Positions 15,701 through 27,700 of a stretch of DNA of 64,000 nucleotides are shown here, one piece after another. A program made the position numbers and the translations under genes. Positions within the stretch are counted from its first letter, which is position 1. Each line of letters starts with the position of its first letter. Origin of the DNA: Brachionus rotundiformis (Eukaryota; Rotifera; Eurotatoria; Ploima; Brachionidae); NCBI GenBank assembly GCA_016802295.1, contig JAESIW010000200.1, positions 3,377,052 through 3,441,051 on the forward strand, given 5' to 3'. Under the pieces are notes generated by a model. That model did no database searches. It was not told where the DNA came from and saw nothing but the letters and a program-made list of their open reading frames with translations.

Positions 15701-17455
15701 GTGACTGTAGCCTATAATTATTTGGCTAATGATGTAAAATTGAAAAATAAATTAAAAAAAAAAATCATATAAATTTTTTTTAGATTAATGGTTTCGAAGT
15801 AACCAAGCTTAGAAATAGACTCAATTTGGATATTAAAAAATATGGTTAGTTCCATTTTATTAAAACAATAGTTATAAATTTAATTAAAATTCTAGAAAAT
15901 CGGATAAAAAACTTAAACAGTAGTATGGAAGACAAGCAGAGTCAAATTGATCAATTGAAATTTGAAATAGATCGAATAACTACAGATTCAATTGAGTTAA
16001 AAAATGGATTTGAAAAAAAATTAATGGATGTAGAAGAAGAGTACAAGACCCAGATAAAAATTTTAAATTTTGACCATGATCTGGGTGTTAAGAATTTGAA
16101 ACAGGAAAGCGATGCTAAAATTAGTAGATTAAATAAAACAATTGATTCAATGAAAATTGAACATGAAAAATTAGTCTACGAACTTCGGGAAGAAATTACC
16201 AAAAAAAATGTAAAATAAATAAAAAGTTAATTTAAAGTTTAAAATAATAAGTAATCTTTTTTCACAGAGAGAAAATGGTGATTTAGATGCAAGAGTGAAA
16301 GAATGCGAAGAAGCATTGTCCAAAGATAAAGACGAAAGAATAACACGCTTGCTGGACATTCAGCATACACTTGAAAAAGAAATAGAAAGCTTAAAAGCCG
16401 CTTTGGAAATAAAAAATTTGGATTTGTTCGAACTGAGGACTCAAAATAATAAATTGGTTACGCAATGTGATAATTATAATGAAATGAATATGAAATTGAG
16501 AAGATATAAACAAGAAGTTGAAGAGCTAAAGGCCATTCTTCAAAGCAAACAAGAGGCCGAAAGGTAATAATCGGAAAAATTTATATTCTAAAAAATTCTT
16601 CCTTTCAAATTTTGAATCTTTAAGATTATCTATCTAATTGTTTAGTTAAAATAATTAAATTTTCATCATAATTATTATCATTATCCAAATCTTAATTTTG
16701 GTATAATGAAATAAATTCATAAATTTAATTTTTTTTTATAAACAAATAAAAAAATTTTTAATTTTTTTTTCTTATTAAGACGTGCTAGTGAAAATAACAG
16801 GCTATTGTCGATTAAAATTGAGAAAAAAGATAAAGAAAATCAGCGTCTGTCAATGCAAAACGAAGAACTACAATTTCGTTTGCAGAGTCAGCCAAATTTG
16901 AACCAGCTGAATAACGACACAATGTACTCAGAAAGTGATCAATCAACAGATAAAAGTTGTGAAAATTTATCAAGAGTAAAACTAACTCGTTCTTCTACAA
17001 TTGGTTATCATCCGAATAGTAAATCGATGGAAACTGATACGGACATAGTTCAATCATCATTGACATCTATGCCATATGAAAGTCAAATAAATAGCTGTGG
17101 GGTTAAGCTAAGATCCAAATCATTTAAAGCCAACTCTAATCGCAACAATAAAATGTTCAACAGCTACCATCCAGTTCAATTTAGGCCTGTGAGCGAAAAT
17201 TTTGATTTTTCCATTAATGAAAGAGATATTTATATGACCAGAAGTGTTGTTATGTATGAAAGTAATGATACAGACTATTTGAATAGAGAAAATGAATATG
17301 ATACCATAGTAAGTGGAGCTGGTGATATGACCACAGAGTGTGTGAGCAGTAACGATGGTTGTGATTCAACATCGTCTTCGAATTCACATTTAGAAAAGAA
17401 TAGTGAAGCAGAAAACTTTATTAATTCAGTAACGTGTACAGTTGAGTCCAGTTAA
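783..17455 (+). CDS. CAP-Gly and MTUS-like coiled-coil microtubule-associated protein, 13 exons
   Basis: Predicted microtubule-binding protein of about 1727 residues. Exons: 783-1072, 5797-6293, 7656-8234, 9675-10021, 11101-11854, 13630-14145, 14776-14823, 14874-15074, 15129-15733, 15784-15844, 15896-16209, 16268-16563, 16780-17455. All phases match and the total is 5184 nt. Residues about 48-118 form a CAP-Gly domain split by a 4.7-kb intron (GKHDG before it, YFKCKPNHGLFAP after it, close to the second CAP-Gly of CLIP-170). A long Ser/Asn/Lys-rich disordered region follows. From about residue 1210 a coiled coil resembles the MTUS1/MTUS2 C-terminus (SLKAALEIKN, KQEVEELKA, RLSMQNEELQFRL). The CAP-Gly plus MTUS combination is unusual. 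Exon 5 could instead end at 11803, in the same phase. The 54-nt intron at 15075-15128 has no stop and could be retained. The gene family is inferred from remembered motifs, not from a search. Confidence 0.8.
1073..5796 (+). other. 4.7-kb first intron inside the CAP-Gly domain
   Basis: The donor is AG|GTTTGT at 1073 and the acceptor is TTCAAG| at 5796. The flanking exons join in phase 2 to restore the CAP-Gly core (DNI-R-YFKCK). No repeat family or RNA gene was recognised inside. A 105-codon open stretch at 3401-3718 looks like chance. Confidence 0.75.
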
Positions 17456-18519
17456 TTTGGAACTTTTTGTCACTTAATTTTTTTTTTCTAAGAAAAAACC
17501 GTATCCGATTAAAGTTGAATTTTTTTAAATTAATTAAATTTTGTAAATATTTAAATAATTTCCAAAAGAAATTTAGAATAAAAACAATTTAACTAATTAT
17601 TTACATTAAAAAAAATTTTAAAAAATGTTTTTTTTTATTGCAAAAATTAAATTTTTTCAAATAAAATTAAATTACTTGGAAAAAAGCAAACTATATAAAT
17701 AATTTAATTCTTTAATTCAATTTAAATTCATAATTTGGATAAATTGAAAACACCCTTCATAAAATTTTATCATTTAAGTTAGAAACTACAAGAAAAAATA
17801 ATAATTCGATATATTTATTAGTTTAAATTCAAAGCATACTAAAAAATTAAAAATATGAGTAATCTTGTTTAATAAAATATTATTAAAGAATATTTAATCT
17901 TACATATTAATTTGGATAAGCTTAAATTTTTGGACCTGGGTTTATCTAGTTCTGTCGATCCGTGATCTAGTTGGGTCTTATTAGAAAGTTCCTTTGAGTT
18001 TTACATTTAGGTCAATTATATGTAAAATAATAATTTTGAAGTATTTGTTTGCGTCACCAATATTAAAAATAATTAGTTCTGAGAAATTTTAAGACAGCTC
18101 TTTAAAATAAAATTGATAGATTGGTTAAGTGTTCCACTTAATTTATACTTATATTTTTATTTTAAATCAGAATAATTAAGAATTAATTAATTACGAAAGA
18201 TTTAAAAATTTTTCAAACCAATAAATTTAATTCATTCCATTCAATAAAGTTGTTAATAATTAATCTTTTTTTAGAATCTTGCTCAATTTCTTATTCACTA
18301 TTGAAGTCAAAAAAAAAATTAAGTTTAACTTTTTGAATTTATTAAGGATATTTTCAGAAAAAATTGCTGAATTTGTATTTAGGATTTTTAAGGTAAAAAA
18401 AGTAACCTGCCAGTGCAAAAATTAATTTAAGGAGTCTTTTATAAGAGTTCGAATGAAGACTATAATTTTATCAATTTTATCTTAAAAATAAATGTAATCC
18501 ACTTTATTTAAAGTTTGTC
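17456..18519. other. Non-coding stretch between convergent genes
   Basis: AT-rich stretch of about 1.06 kb between the stops of the CAP-Gly gene (+) and PSMG4 (-). It should carry both 3' UTRs. GAATAAAA near 17577 may be the polyadenylation signal of the CAP-Gly gene. Nothing else was recognised. Confidence 0.5.
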
Positions 18520-18963
18520 TCAGAAGTTTTCTGGTTTGTTTTTTATTTCAGAATACATTCTCTTTTCGATGATGTTTCTCAAATTATCTTCTTGCTCATT
18601 AGCTTGATTAAAGGTTTGTTCTAATAATGTATTAGAAACATTGAAGCTAACAAAAACCTGTTTTTTGAGTCTTTTAGAAATTCTAATTGATAAGTCTTTG
18701 CTCAAATTTTGACAATTGTTGTTTTGGTCTTCGCTGTTAAGCATTAAATCAATAGCTGTAGGATCTTTTTCATAAGGTGTATTTATTGCACAAGATAAAT
18801 TTTCCATTTTGGATTCTGAATCACCTATCCAAATATACAAACACTTGTCAGAATATTTAATGCAATGAAAGCTTATATTTGGTAATTGTTGTGTCTCTTG
18901 GTCTCGTTTTGTTTTATCTTTCAAGGACCATGAATAGAAATTTATTTGGGACTGATCTGTCAT
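18520..18963 (-). CDS. PSMG4: Proteasome assembly chaperone 4
   Basis: Single-exon gene for 147 residues, starting at the ATG at 18961-18963. PSMG4 (PAC4) pairs with PSMG3 and helps build the 20S proteasome alpha ring in the cytosol. The sequence shows the family core: an N-terminal strand (INFYSWSLKD), a central FHCIKYSDKCLYIWIGDS that matches the FHxxxxxDxxFxWxG pattern, and a C-terminal RLKKQVFVSFNVSNT followed by an EKRMYSEIKNKPENF end, very like vertebrate PAC4 (KKTNKQVFVSYN, EKF end). The length is close to the human 123 residues, with a longer N-terminus and middle loop. It lies 71 bp downstream of the NAA38 stop on the same strand, so the two may be co-transcribed. Confidence 0.88.
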   Translation of the reverse strand: MTDQSQINFYSWSLKDKTKRDQETQQLPNISFHCIKYSDKCLYIWIGDSESKMENLSCAINTPYEKDPTAIDLMLNSEDQNNNCQNLSKDLSIRISKRLKKQVFVSFNVSNTLLEQTFNQANEQEDNLRNIIEKRMYSEIKNKPENF

Positions 18964-19034
18964 CGTCAAAATTTTAAATCTATTATAAATATTTATTGAT
19001 TAAAAAATTTAAAAAAAGTGCTAAAGTTTATATT

Positions 19035-19349
19035 TTAATTTATGACTTCATCAACGAATAATTGAACAATATGTTGACCTGGGATCATCGATAGACCTAT
19101 TGATCTAGGCTCGATTGAATCTTTGAAATTTAAATTTAGTTGTAAATTTTGAAAATTATTTTATCCAAAAATAAAACCTGATTCGATTGCAGATTGACTC
19201 ATATATTCTTTACATGAACCAAGAACTATATTGGAGTCTTTGTCAGTGCATAAAAAAATTCCAATTAATACGCGACCATCGGTTATTTTGATTTTCATAC
19301 TTTTGTTAAGCAAGCTCTTGAGCCATTCATTTTGTTTTTGGTCTTCCAT
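19035..19349 (-). CDS. NAA38: N-alpha-acetyltransferase 38, NatC auxiliary LSM-like subunit
   Basis: Two exons, 19349-19178 and 19120-19035, joined in phase 1 across a 57-nt GT-AG intron. They encode 85 residues. NAA38 (LSMD1) is the Sm-like auxiliary subunit of the NatC N-terminal acetyltransferase (NAA30/NAA35). Exon 1 has the Sm1-type stretch SMKIKITDGRVLIGIFLCTD followed by DSNIVLGSCKEY. Exon 2 has EPRSIGLSMIPGQHIV, the Sm2-type strand that matches EPRVLGLAMVPGxHIV of the family. Reading exon 1 alone would give a 62-residue protein ending SGFIFG that lacks the second motif. The start at 19349 gives a compact protein, shorter than the human 125 residues at the N-terminus. Confidence 0.9.
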
Positions 19350-20488
19350 TTGGTTGATTTTATTTTATCTGTAGAAGAATTTTGAATTTTTTTAATCAAT
19401 TTAATATTAAACTAATATTCACATTTTTAAATTTCATAACTAAACTAACAATTAATTAATTTATAGTCAAAGAGGTAAAATTGTGATCATGATTTTATAA
19501 ATTTTGGTCTAATTTTATTTATTTGCAATTTAATTTTCAAATAATTAATTTTTTCTCAATTAAAATAAATTAGAATAATGTTAAATATAATTTTGATATT
19601 AAAGAAGCTTTCATATAACAATGAATGAATTTTAGATTTGAAATTAAATTCAAAAAAAATTTTAATTGCTTAACTTTGAGTTAGCTAGATAATCACCTTG
19701 TGTTGATAGTTGATATGATCTCATAAAAATATGATATGAGATATCGGTATACAGATACCTATCTGTTTTTTAATTTTTTGGATCCAAATTAAATGAAGAA
19801 ATCCTTTGTGCACCTGAAAATTTCTTAATTATTTAAATAATTTTGAATGCCTTTTACAGTAGAGCCTTTATTTTAGACTTACACTAATTAAAAAATTTAA
19901 TGCAAATTTTTCAATTCACAAAAAATCGAAAATTTCTTTTAGTTAAATCATTATAAAAATCATTTTTACTTTTTTTCGAAAATGATAAAGAAAAAAAATT
20001 TTTTAAATTAATTTTTACTTAAACTGATGAACAGACAATTTTTGTCTTATTTATTTTAAATTATTTTCTTTATACATCGCCTATAAGGCGTCCAATAAAA
20101 TAAATAAATAAAATAATGTGTATTTGGGACTGTAAAACGAAGACTGTAAAAATAATTTATAGAATTAATCTCTTCATCGAATATTTTTGTTTTTTAATTT
20201 ATTTGCTTCAGTAGATTTCAGTTAACATATTCTAAAAAGGAAAGTTTGATGATATTTTAATTAAAAAATATTTTTAAAATAAAACTCTTTATTTTTAAAA
20301 AATATAAGACTTGGAAAAATTAAATTTTTTTTCATCAATTAGAGATTCAATTTTTAAATGTGAAAAAAAAAATTAAAAAATAAAACAAATGAAAATTTAA
20401 GACTTTGGGAAAATGCATTGAATATTTGGCTATTTAAAAAATTCAGCCAAAGCCAAATACCATTAAAAAAACTTATAAATATAAATCA
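19350..20488. other. Non-coding stretch between NAA38 and TAT
   Basis: AT-rich stretch of 1.1 kb with no supported gene. It holds the 3' side of TAT and the upstream region of NAA38. It contains a small GGTAT/ATACC inverted repeat near 19747-19760 and the hairpin plus A/T-rich tail listed separately at 20078-20116. Confidence 0.5.
20078..20116 (+). repeat. Hairpin plus (ATAA)n tail, possible retroelement 3' end
   Basis: A CGCC-TATAA-GGCG stem-loop at 20078-20090 is followed by TCC and a run of AATAAA/ATAAATAAAT repeats. A short 3' hairpin followed by a simple-repeat tail is typical of non-LTR retrotransposon and SINE ends. No coding remnant lies upstream, so this is only a suggestion. Confidence 0.3.
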
Positions 20489-22470
20489 TCACTTGTTATC
20501 ACAGGGCTTATAATGAGCTAAAACAAATTCTTCAATTCGCTTACACGCTTCAATAATTTTCTCTTTTTTCATTGTTATTACAATTCGAATATAGTTTGGA
20601 CATTGAAATATCTAGACAAAAAATAAATATTAAATTTGCTTTTGGTAATACGATATTCATTAGGAACCTTTAAAAAACTATACTCTATAGAAAAATTAAC
20701 TTGTTTAACTGTTAAATAGATTTAATTTTTAGATAAATTATCTTGCTCCAAAAGTTTTCTCTATTAAGGCTATTGAGGAAAAGTTTATCAGAAATTTTCA
20801 AAAAAATCTAAAAATAATATAAAGATAAGAAACTTTAAAAAGACTTTAAATTATTTTTTTCAATTGAATAATGCTAAGCTTACATTTGCCGGAAGACAAA
20901 AAACAGATTTTTCTCTTATAAGCATTTGAACAAACTCCAAATCAGTGGGAATATCCGGAAAGCATTTTAGGTCCAAACCAACCATCATATACATGGCACC
21001 TGATGGCTTTCTAGGGATTAGACCGGGTAATTTTTTCAAATTTTCATAAACAATCTCCGCATTTGTCTAAAAATTCAAATAATAACTTCTTAATTACAAA
21101 AATTAATCTAGATTTAATAATTACCGATAAAATATTCATAACACTGTCAAAGTAAGATTGAGGAGTTTTTTCCAATATTTCGACAACAGCTGCTTGAGCC
21201 AAACTATTCGGTCCTAGAATTCTGGTCGTCAAATCATTAAAACCAGCTCGTATTTCTAATTAAAAAAATTTAAAAAATTAATTTTAATTTTAATCTAAAT
21301 TACTAGTTAGGTAATTTTTGGGATCATGTATTGCGATCCATCCGAATCTCCATCCAGGTAAAATGAAGCGTTTGGAAAGAGCATTACATGACAATATGGG
21401 AACACGTTGAGACAATTCAGACATATAGTAGAATTCATTGCCAGGAAATACCATGTCTCCATAGACTTCATCGGCTATTATTGGAAGTTTATACCGTTCG
21501 GCTAGATTAATAATATCCAATAAATGTTCCTTGGAGTACACGCTGCCACATGGATTGGACGGATTGTTTACAATTATGGCTCTTGTTCTTTCATCAATCA
21601 AACTTTCCATTTCCTCTAAATCGCATTCCCAGTCAGATTCCTCCTTTTAGAAATTTATCTTTAGATTAAAGTCTAACTATAGAAAATATAAACATCTTAC
21701 AAGTAAGCTATAATATTTGACATTTATGCCAAGAGTTCCCGCAAGTGTCCTGTATATTGAAAAGCCAGGCTTTGGAATAACAATGTTGTCGCCACTATTT
21801 GCCAATACTGTGATGCACAAATCAATCGCCTGAGAGCATCCATTAGTTAATAAAATATCAGTGAATTTGTAAATCAAGTTATCTGGTCGTGAGTAATACT
21901 TAGCTACGGCCTGTCTGGCGCTTTCAGTTCCATAAGACGGCGTGTAGCCGTCGAATTTTTTCTCATTGATACAAGTCTGAATTGCGTTGATGACCGATTC
22001 GGGTTTTCCGATCTCGCTGAAAACTGTCGGATCACCGATAGACAGCGCGATCATCTGATAATTCGGATTAGGCTCAATCTTCATTTGTTCGATGAGTTTA
22101 CGCACTGGGTTGCACGTCGATTTGGCAAAGTTGGACACCTCTATATTCCAATCTGAATTATTTACACAATTTTCACTAAGATTATACTTTTTTTGATTGT
22201 AAGAGTTATATTTAAGCATGTTTACATGTTTATCCGATTTAAGAGCTTCATTTGGTTTACCTTTTGAAAAAAATGATAGAGAAAGGAAATTTTATTTTTG
22301 ATGGCTTGGAGGCCAAAAGAATTCGACTTGCTTGCAGGATATATATATATATATTTTTTTTTTCCCTTGGAATAAAATCAAAATCGCTTACTGAGCTCCT
22401 TTGAGTTATTGTTGGCATCAACAACTGGAACAGGAACTGCGTTGGTCATAGCTTTGCGAATTTGGTTCAT
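20489..22470 (-). CDS. TAT: Tyrosine aminotransferase
   Basis: PLP enzyme of fold type I that transfers the amino group of tyrosine to 2-oxoglutarate, the first step of tyrosine breakdown in the cytosol. Six exons: 22470-22392, 22260-21701, 21643-21304, 21255-21125, 21066-20884, 20611-20489. All are in phase and give 471 residues (human about 454). Visible motifs are MIALSIGDPTVF, the GYTPSYGTESAR loop, TNGCSQAIDLCITVLAN, NNPSNPCGSVYS, ADEVYGDMVF with the cofactor Asp and Tyr, and SCNALSKRFILPGWRFGW with the PLP-binding Lys at about residue 304. The C-terminal CPNYIRIVITM and HYKPC end as in vertebrates. The first exon is short and was found from its donor CTCA|GTAAGC. Starting at the internal Met at 22219 would lose about 40 residues. 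A run of AT repeats lies in intron 1. Confidence 0.93.
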
Positions 22471-24720
22471 TTTCGTACACTGAAAAGGTGATTTGAGTGC
22501 AAGAATTGATAATGGGCGTTGAATTTTAGAAACTTGAACACAAGTGGTTCTAGAAAATCTAGAGAATATTTTTATCTAAAGAATAGGCTGAACCATTTAA
22601 AGCTTAGAAACATTTTTTAACCAATTTAGAGTCGTAGAAAAATAATAAGCATTATATATAATGAATATATGCTCAGGTAAAAGCTTTTGCGATTCTGCTT
22701 TCAGACTAATAGTTACACACACGCCCTTATAAGCTTTTCTTAAACGAATGCCGTTTGTATTTCTCAATAGAATAATATTCAAAAATTTTGATTTTTTTTT
22801 TATTTAAAATTTATTTAATACAACAAACAAGTTTTAAAAATGATGCAACTTATATTCGTGGTAGTTTGTAAGCAACTTTTATGCTTAGATACTTGTGTTC
22901 AGTATAGTTTGAAAACTTTAAAAACTTTACTTTAAATGGTGCTTGTTTAAATTATTATAATGAAACTAATTGATAGTATTTCCAAGCTTTTCCAATTGTT
23001 ACCTTGCTTTTGAGGAAAATTTTTAAAATATATCTCCATCCATAGATAGAAATTTTTCCTCGTTAATTTTAGACTGCTGGTCTAAATTCACAAATCTTAA
23101 ATCTAAATATATCTAGTTAATTTTAAACTAGAATATTCTTTCACTTAGTGAACGAATGACTTATGAATGAACTATTTGAATGATTTCCTATTCTAAACCA
23201 AAATGGCTAACTTGATGAATCAAGAACAAAAAATATATTTATAATATCATTAGTTGAATTTTTTTTTTAAATTAAATTTTCAAAATCGTATGATTTTTTT
23301 ATGATTTACCAAGCAGAGTTCTTGATGCACCTGGAAGCCCTTACTTACAGAAATTGAACGAGATTTAAAAAAATTTTAAAATAGTTTATTATTTAGCAAA
23401 GGTAACTAGTTAAACATTTTTACTTAGTCTCAATAATAATTAATTTTAAACATTTTCTTTGTCTAAATAAAATTTTAATTAATTTTTTTTTATTTTAATT
23501 TTTTAGTTTATAAATATTTTATTTTTAATCAATTTACAACTAGACCAAAAAAAAAAAACATTTTTTGGTAATTTTGAATAGATTATTTAATATATTCTTT
23601 TACGTCTCTTGTAGCATATTTTCCACATGATGTTAATGAATGATCTGATTCATGTTGTTTGGCTTCAAAAGTCTGAAATAAAAATCCAGATACATTTATT
23701 AATCAAAGCCGAAATGACTTTTTAAAAAATATTTCAATTGAAAATTTACCCAGTTTGAAAATAATAAAATATATTTAAAGATATGTTGCTTTTATAGTTA
23801 AAAATTGTATTGAGAAAAATTTTAAATAGAAACAATTTAAAAAGGTTAAAATGATGGATGGAAATTGCTTTTAATATTTACTTGGGCTATTGTCATTAAA
23901 AATATTTTAAAGACTTATGTACAATACTGACCGATAGCTACTTTTACTTTTTGAAGTCAAATTACAATTTAAATCTTTAAAAAGCTAATTTAATGGAAAA
24001 TTTAATGACAAATCAATCAGACAATCTTGATTTTACTTTTCTCAAACAATTTCTCTCGGGGAAAATACCTTCAATTGAAGAATTTTCATAAAAAGGGTCA
24101 TCAAAAAATATTTCAAAATTATTTTTAAGATTTTTATTTTTAAAATATTTCATATTTTTGATCTTTTTTAAATTATTTTTTGATATCAAAGCTATTTATA
24201 CTATTCTGATAGAATTAAATTTTCAATTACCAAAAAATAATTCTTTTCTCAATTAAAAAGTCTTTATTTCGGCTAAAACACATTAAAATTTGAAATATTA
24301 AAATATTAGATATCTAAAAAATTATAAATATTGTTTTTATTTTCAACTAATCACTGAATTTTCTTCTAAATAATGATGCAACCGCTAATTGATTAAAGAT
24401 AATTTAATTTTCCAGATATTAAAAAGCTAAATAAAGATACATCAACCATAAAATACTATATAAACCTACAACATGTTGCCTAATCAATTTTCGGATTCTA
24501 GAATCAATAACTTTTTTTTTTAATTTTTAAATATGTTTAACTAATTTCAAAATATCCCATATGCTCTTAAATATTTCAGGTCATATATTTATAATTTTTT
24601 ATTCCGAAACTTTATTTTTTTGTTTTATCAAATTCACATGATTTAACGCATAAAAATTATCTTTCAAAAGTATAACTTAAAGAAAAAAAATTTTTTTATT
24701 AATATTTCTTTTTAATTAAA
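22471..24720. other. Divergent intergenic region between TAT and the CLC gene
   Basis: About 2.25 kb between two divergent starts, so it probably holds both promoters. A possible orphan terminal exon (minus strand) is listed at 23583-23672, and a 32-codon ATG frame lies at 23993-24091. The rest is AT-rich with no recognised element. Confidence 0.45.
23583..23672 (-). CDS. Possible terminal exon of an unidentified small gene
   Basis: Behind a good acceptor (TATTTCAG| at 23673) there is an open stretch of 29 codons ending in TAA. It reads with balanced, protein-like composition, including HSLTSCGKYATRDVKEYIK, unlike the surrounding AT-rich DNA. I do not recognise the family. No convincing upstream exon was found; a short ATG frame (minus strand, near 24090) that ends in a possible donor AAG|GTATTT would join in phase 0 but is weak. 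It may be the 3' exon of a small gene, or chance. Confidence 0.3.
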   Translation of the reverse strand, partial: TFEAKQHESDHSLTSCGKYATRDVKEYIK

Positions 24721-27700
24721 ATGAGTATTAATAACAGAGAAATCGGTGATATTACAATTGGTTTTTCAAATAATCCAGAAGATAAAGGTATGGTTCCTTT
24801 TTTGATGCCTAAATAACTAAAATTTTGTTAGTGCTAAGAGATGGCTATGTTGAGTTCTTTGGATTAACAAGGGTTAGAAGAGGCACATTTTTAAACGAAG
24901 ATATCCAATTATCTGAACGAATAATAAACGATGTGGTAGCAATGGATGCTGGCTTTGACTCGAATGATTTGCCCGACCTTAGTTTGGGACAAAAAAATCT
25001 TTTCAGTCAAGTCTTAAAACCATCAAGCTCTGAAAAATATGCAAATTTTCATACTATTGACTGGCTAAGAGATTTACTAAAAGATAAATTTAGGCACAAA
25101 TGGATCAAATTGCAGAAAGAAAAGGGAAAATGGCTAGATAAGGTCCAAGCATGGCATGATGCATTCTCTGGTTGGTTTTTAGTTTTGCTAATAGGCATAA
25201 GTTCTGGTAACAACTATTTTACGTGGTATAATATTTTGTTTAGAACTTTATTAGGAATGGTTGCCGGAGTTGTTGATATTGGTAGTGGTTGGGCATCAAA
25301 TATCAAGTCTGGATTTTGCAAGAATAAATTTTGGCTAAATCGAGAGCAATGCTGTTGGAACTCAAAATATGCTGTTCATGACAAGTTTAAAAATCCGTCT
25401 TGTGATCAGGTAAACATTTTATCTACTATTATAAAAAAAAATATTTTAATTTGCAAAAAACAAGTGGCTATCTTGGTCTCAAGCGTTCGGAATAGATGAA
25501 AAAATAACAGAAAAATATTTCATTAACATGATCATTTATATCTTGTTTTCAGTATCGTTTGGAACTGTTGCAGCAGTTTTTGTGAAAGTATTTGCACCTT
25601 ATGCCTGTGGATCTGGCGTTCCTGAGGTATAATATTTTGAAAAATAAAACATTTTGTTTAATCTTTTTCAAAAACAAAGATAAAAACAATATTAAGTGGT
25701 TTTGTTATTCGAGGATATCTAGGAAAATGGACTTTGCTTATAAAATCAATTGGTGTGATATTGAGCAGCTCTGCTGGTCTAGCTCTGGGTAAAGAAGGAC
25801 CTTTTGTTCACGTGGCCTGTTGTTGTGGAAATGTATTTTCCTATCTATTTCCCAAATATGGAAGAAACGAAGCTAAAAAAAGAGAAATACTCTCGGCTGC
25901 TGCATCTGCAGGAGTTGCTGTAGCTTTTGGTAATATTTTAGTTACTTTTGAAATTATAACTTTTCACAGAAAATTTTTATCTTCAAAATTTATCTATTTT
26001 ATCTACAATAAATTAAAAACTAATTATGAAATATGGGAATAAATAGAAAAATTTTGAAGATAAAAAAGATTCCTTTAAAAAAAAACTTATTAAGCAGAAA
26101 AAATTTATTGACAAATTTAATCAAGGTTCCCCGATTGGTGGAGTTTTGTTTAGTTTGGAAGAAGTTAGCTACTATTTTCCTTTAAAAACATTATGGCGAT
26201 CATTTTTCTGTGCCATGGTTGCTGCATTCGTTCTGCGTACAATAAATCCTTACGGAAAAGGTCATGATGTTCTTTTTTTTATTGAATATGCACCTGAATG
26301 GTCATTTTTTGAACTGATTCCTTTCGTATTTTTAGGATTCTTAGGAGTAACTAATTTATAAATTAATTTATTTTACTATTTATTAGATAATTATTTGAAA
26401 CTGTTTTCACAAGGGGGCTTTTGGCTATTTTTTTATTAAATTAAATATCAAATGGTGTAAGCTTAGAAAAAACAGCGGATTTGGAAAATATCCCATAACA
26501 GAAGTAATAAATCAATTTAACATTCTAATTTTAAAGAAAATTATCAAAAAGGTTATCTTGATTACTTTTATTACTGCTTTTATTGGGTATTTCAATGAGT
26601 ATACTCGAATGCCAATGCCTGAACTTATTCGACACTTAATTGGAAAGTGTGATATCACTGACGACTCAATTTTATGGTAAAAAATAAACCCAATTTAGCA
26701 TAAATTTAAGCTATTGTTTAGCGATTATGTCAAGAATGTGACTAGCGCAAACGAAGAAGTAGTTCCCTTGAAACAAAATGAAGGAGTTCATGAAGCTATT
26801 TGGAAATTGTTCCTAGCTTTAGTGTTTTATATGGTTATGCTGGTTTTAACTTTTGGTCTTAAGATACCATGTGGTCTTTTTGTGCCTAGTTTAACCATCG
26901 GAGCTATCACCGGCCGCTTGATAGGAATAGCTATGGAAATAATTTCATTGTAAATTAATTTTTTAATCTTTAGTTGTAGATTTAAATGTAATTCTCTTAG
27001 TAATTTTCCGAGTTTCTTTATTTTTGCTGCCGGATGTAGTGAAAATGTTACATGTATTATTCCAGGAGTGTATGCAATTGTAGGGGCCTGTGCCTTTTTA
27101 GGTGGTGCTACTAGAATGACTGTATCGTTGGTAATTTTCATGCTAAAAAATGATCATTTCACATATTAGGCTTCATTTAGGTTGTAATAATGGTCGAATT
27201 AACTTCTGGTTTATCGTTAATTGTACCATTGATGGTATCAGCTTTTTCTGCCAAAATCTTTGGCGAATTATTTTGTCCTGGCGGAATTTATGATGCACAC
27301 ATAGCTCTTAACAATTATCCATTTTTGGACTCTAAAGATGATATTGAATTTGGATCTTGTGCAGCTGATGTAATGAAACCACAGTAATATAAGCATATAT
27401 ATATTTGAAAATAAATTAAAAGAATTTAATATAGAAAAAAGGACCCTCCACTGACAGTTCTTATTCAAGATGGTATGACTGTTGCTGAAGTAGAATCGAT
27501 TTTGAAAAAATCAAAATTTGTCGGTTTTCCAATAGTTGTATCTCAAGAATCTCAATTACTTGTAGGGTACATATTAAAAAGGGACTTGTCAATGGCCATA
27601 GGTAATCTAATAAAATAATAATTGCCAAAGTTAATAAATTAGTAAAAGATTTGTACAAAAAAAGTGGACTTGTTACTCTCAATACATTGGTAAAATTTTC

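Noticed and set aside
22597..22782. 61-codon open stretch on the minus strand upstream of TAT
   Set aside because: No splice or similarity support, and composition like the background. It probably lies in the leader or promoter of TAT.
25207..25254. 16 extra residues in the CLC exchanger first membrane helix
   Set aside because: Removing the 48-nt GT-AG segment restores GISSGMVAGVVDIG at exactly the family length, so it is an intron.
26950..26973. 24-nt intron in the CLC gene
   Set aside because: An AG at 26973 would give a 24-nt intron, but the AG at 27000 gives a 51-nt intron in the same phase and a better family match (SFFIFAAGCSENVTCIIPG).
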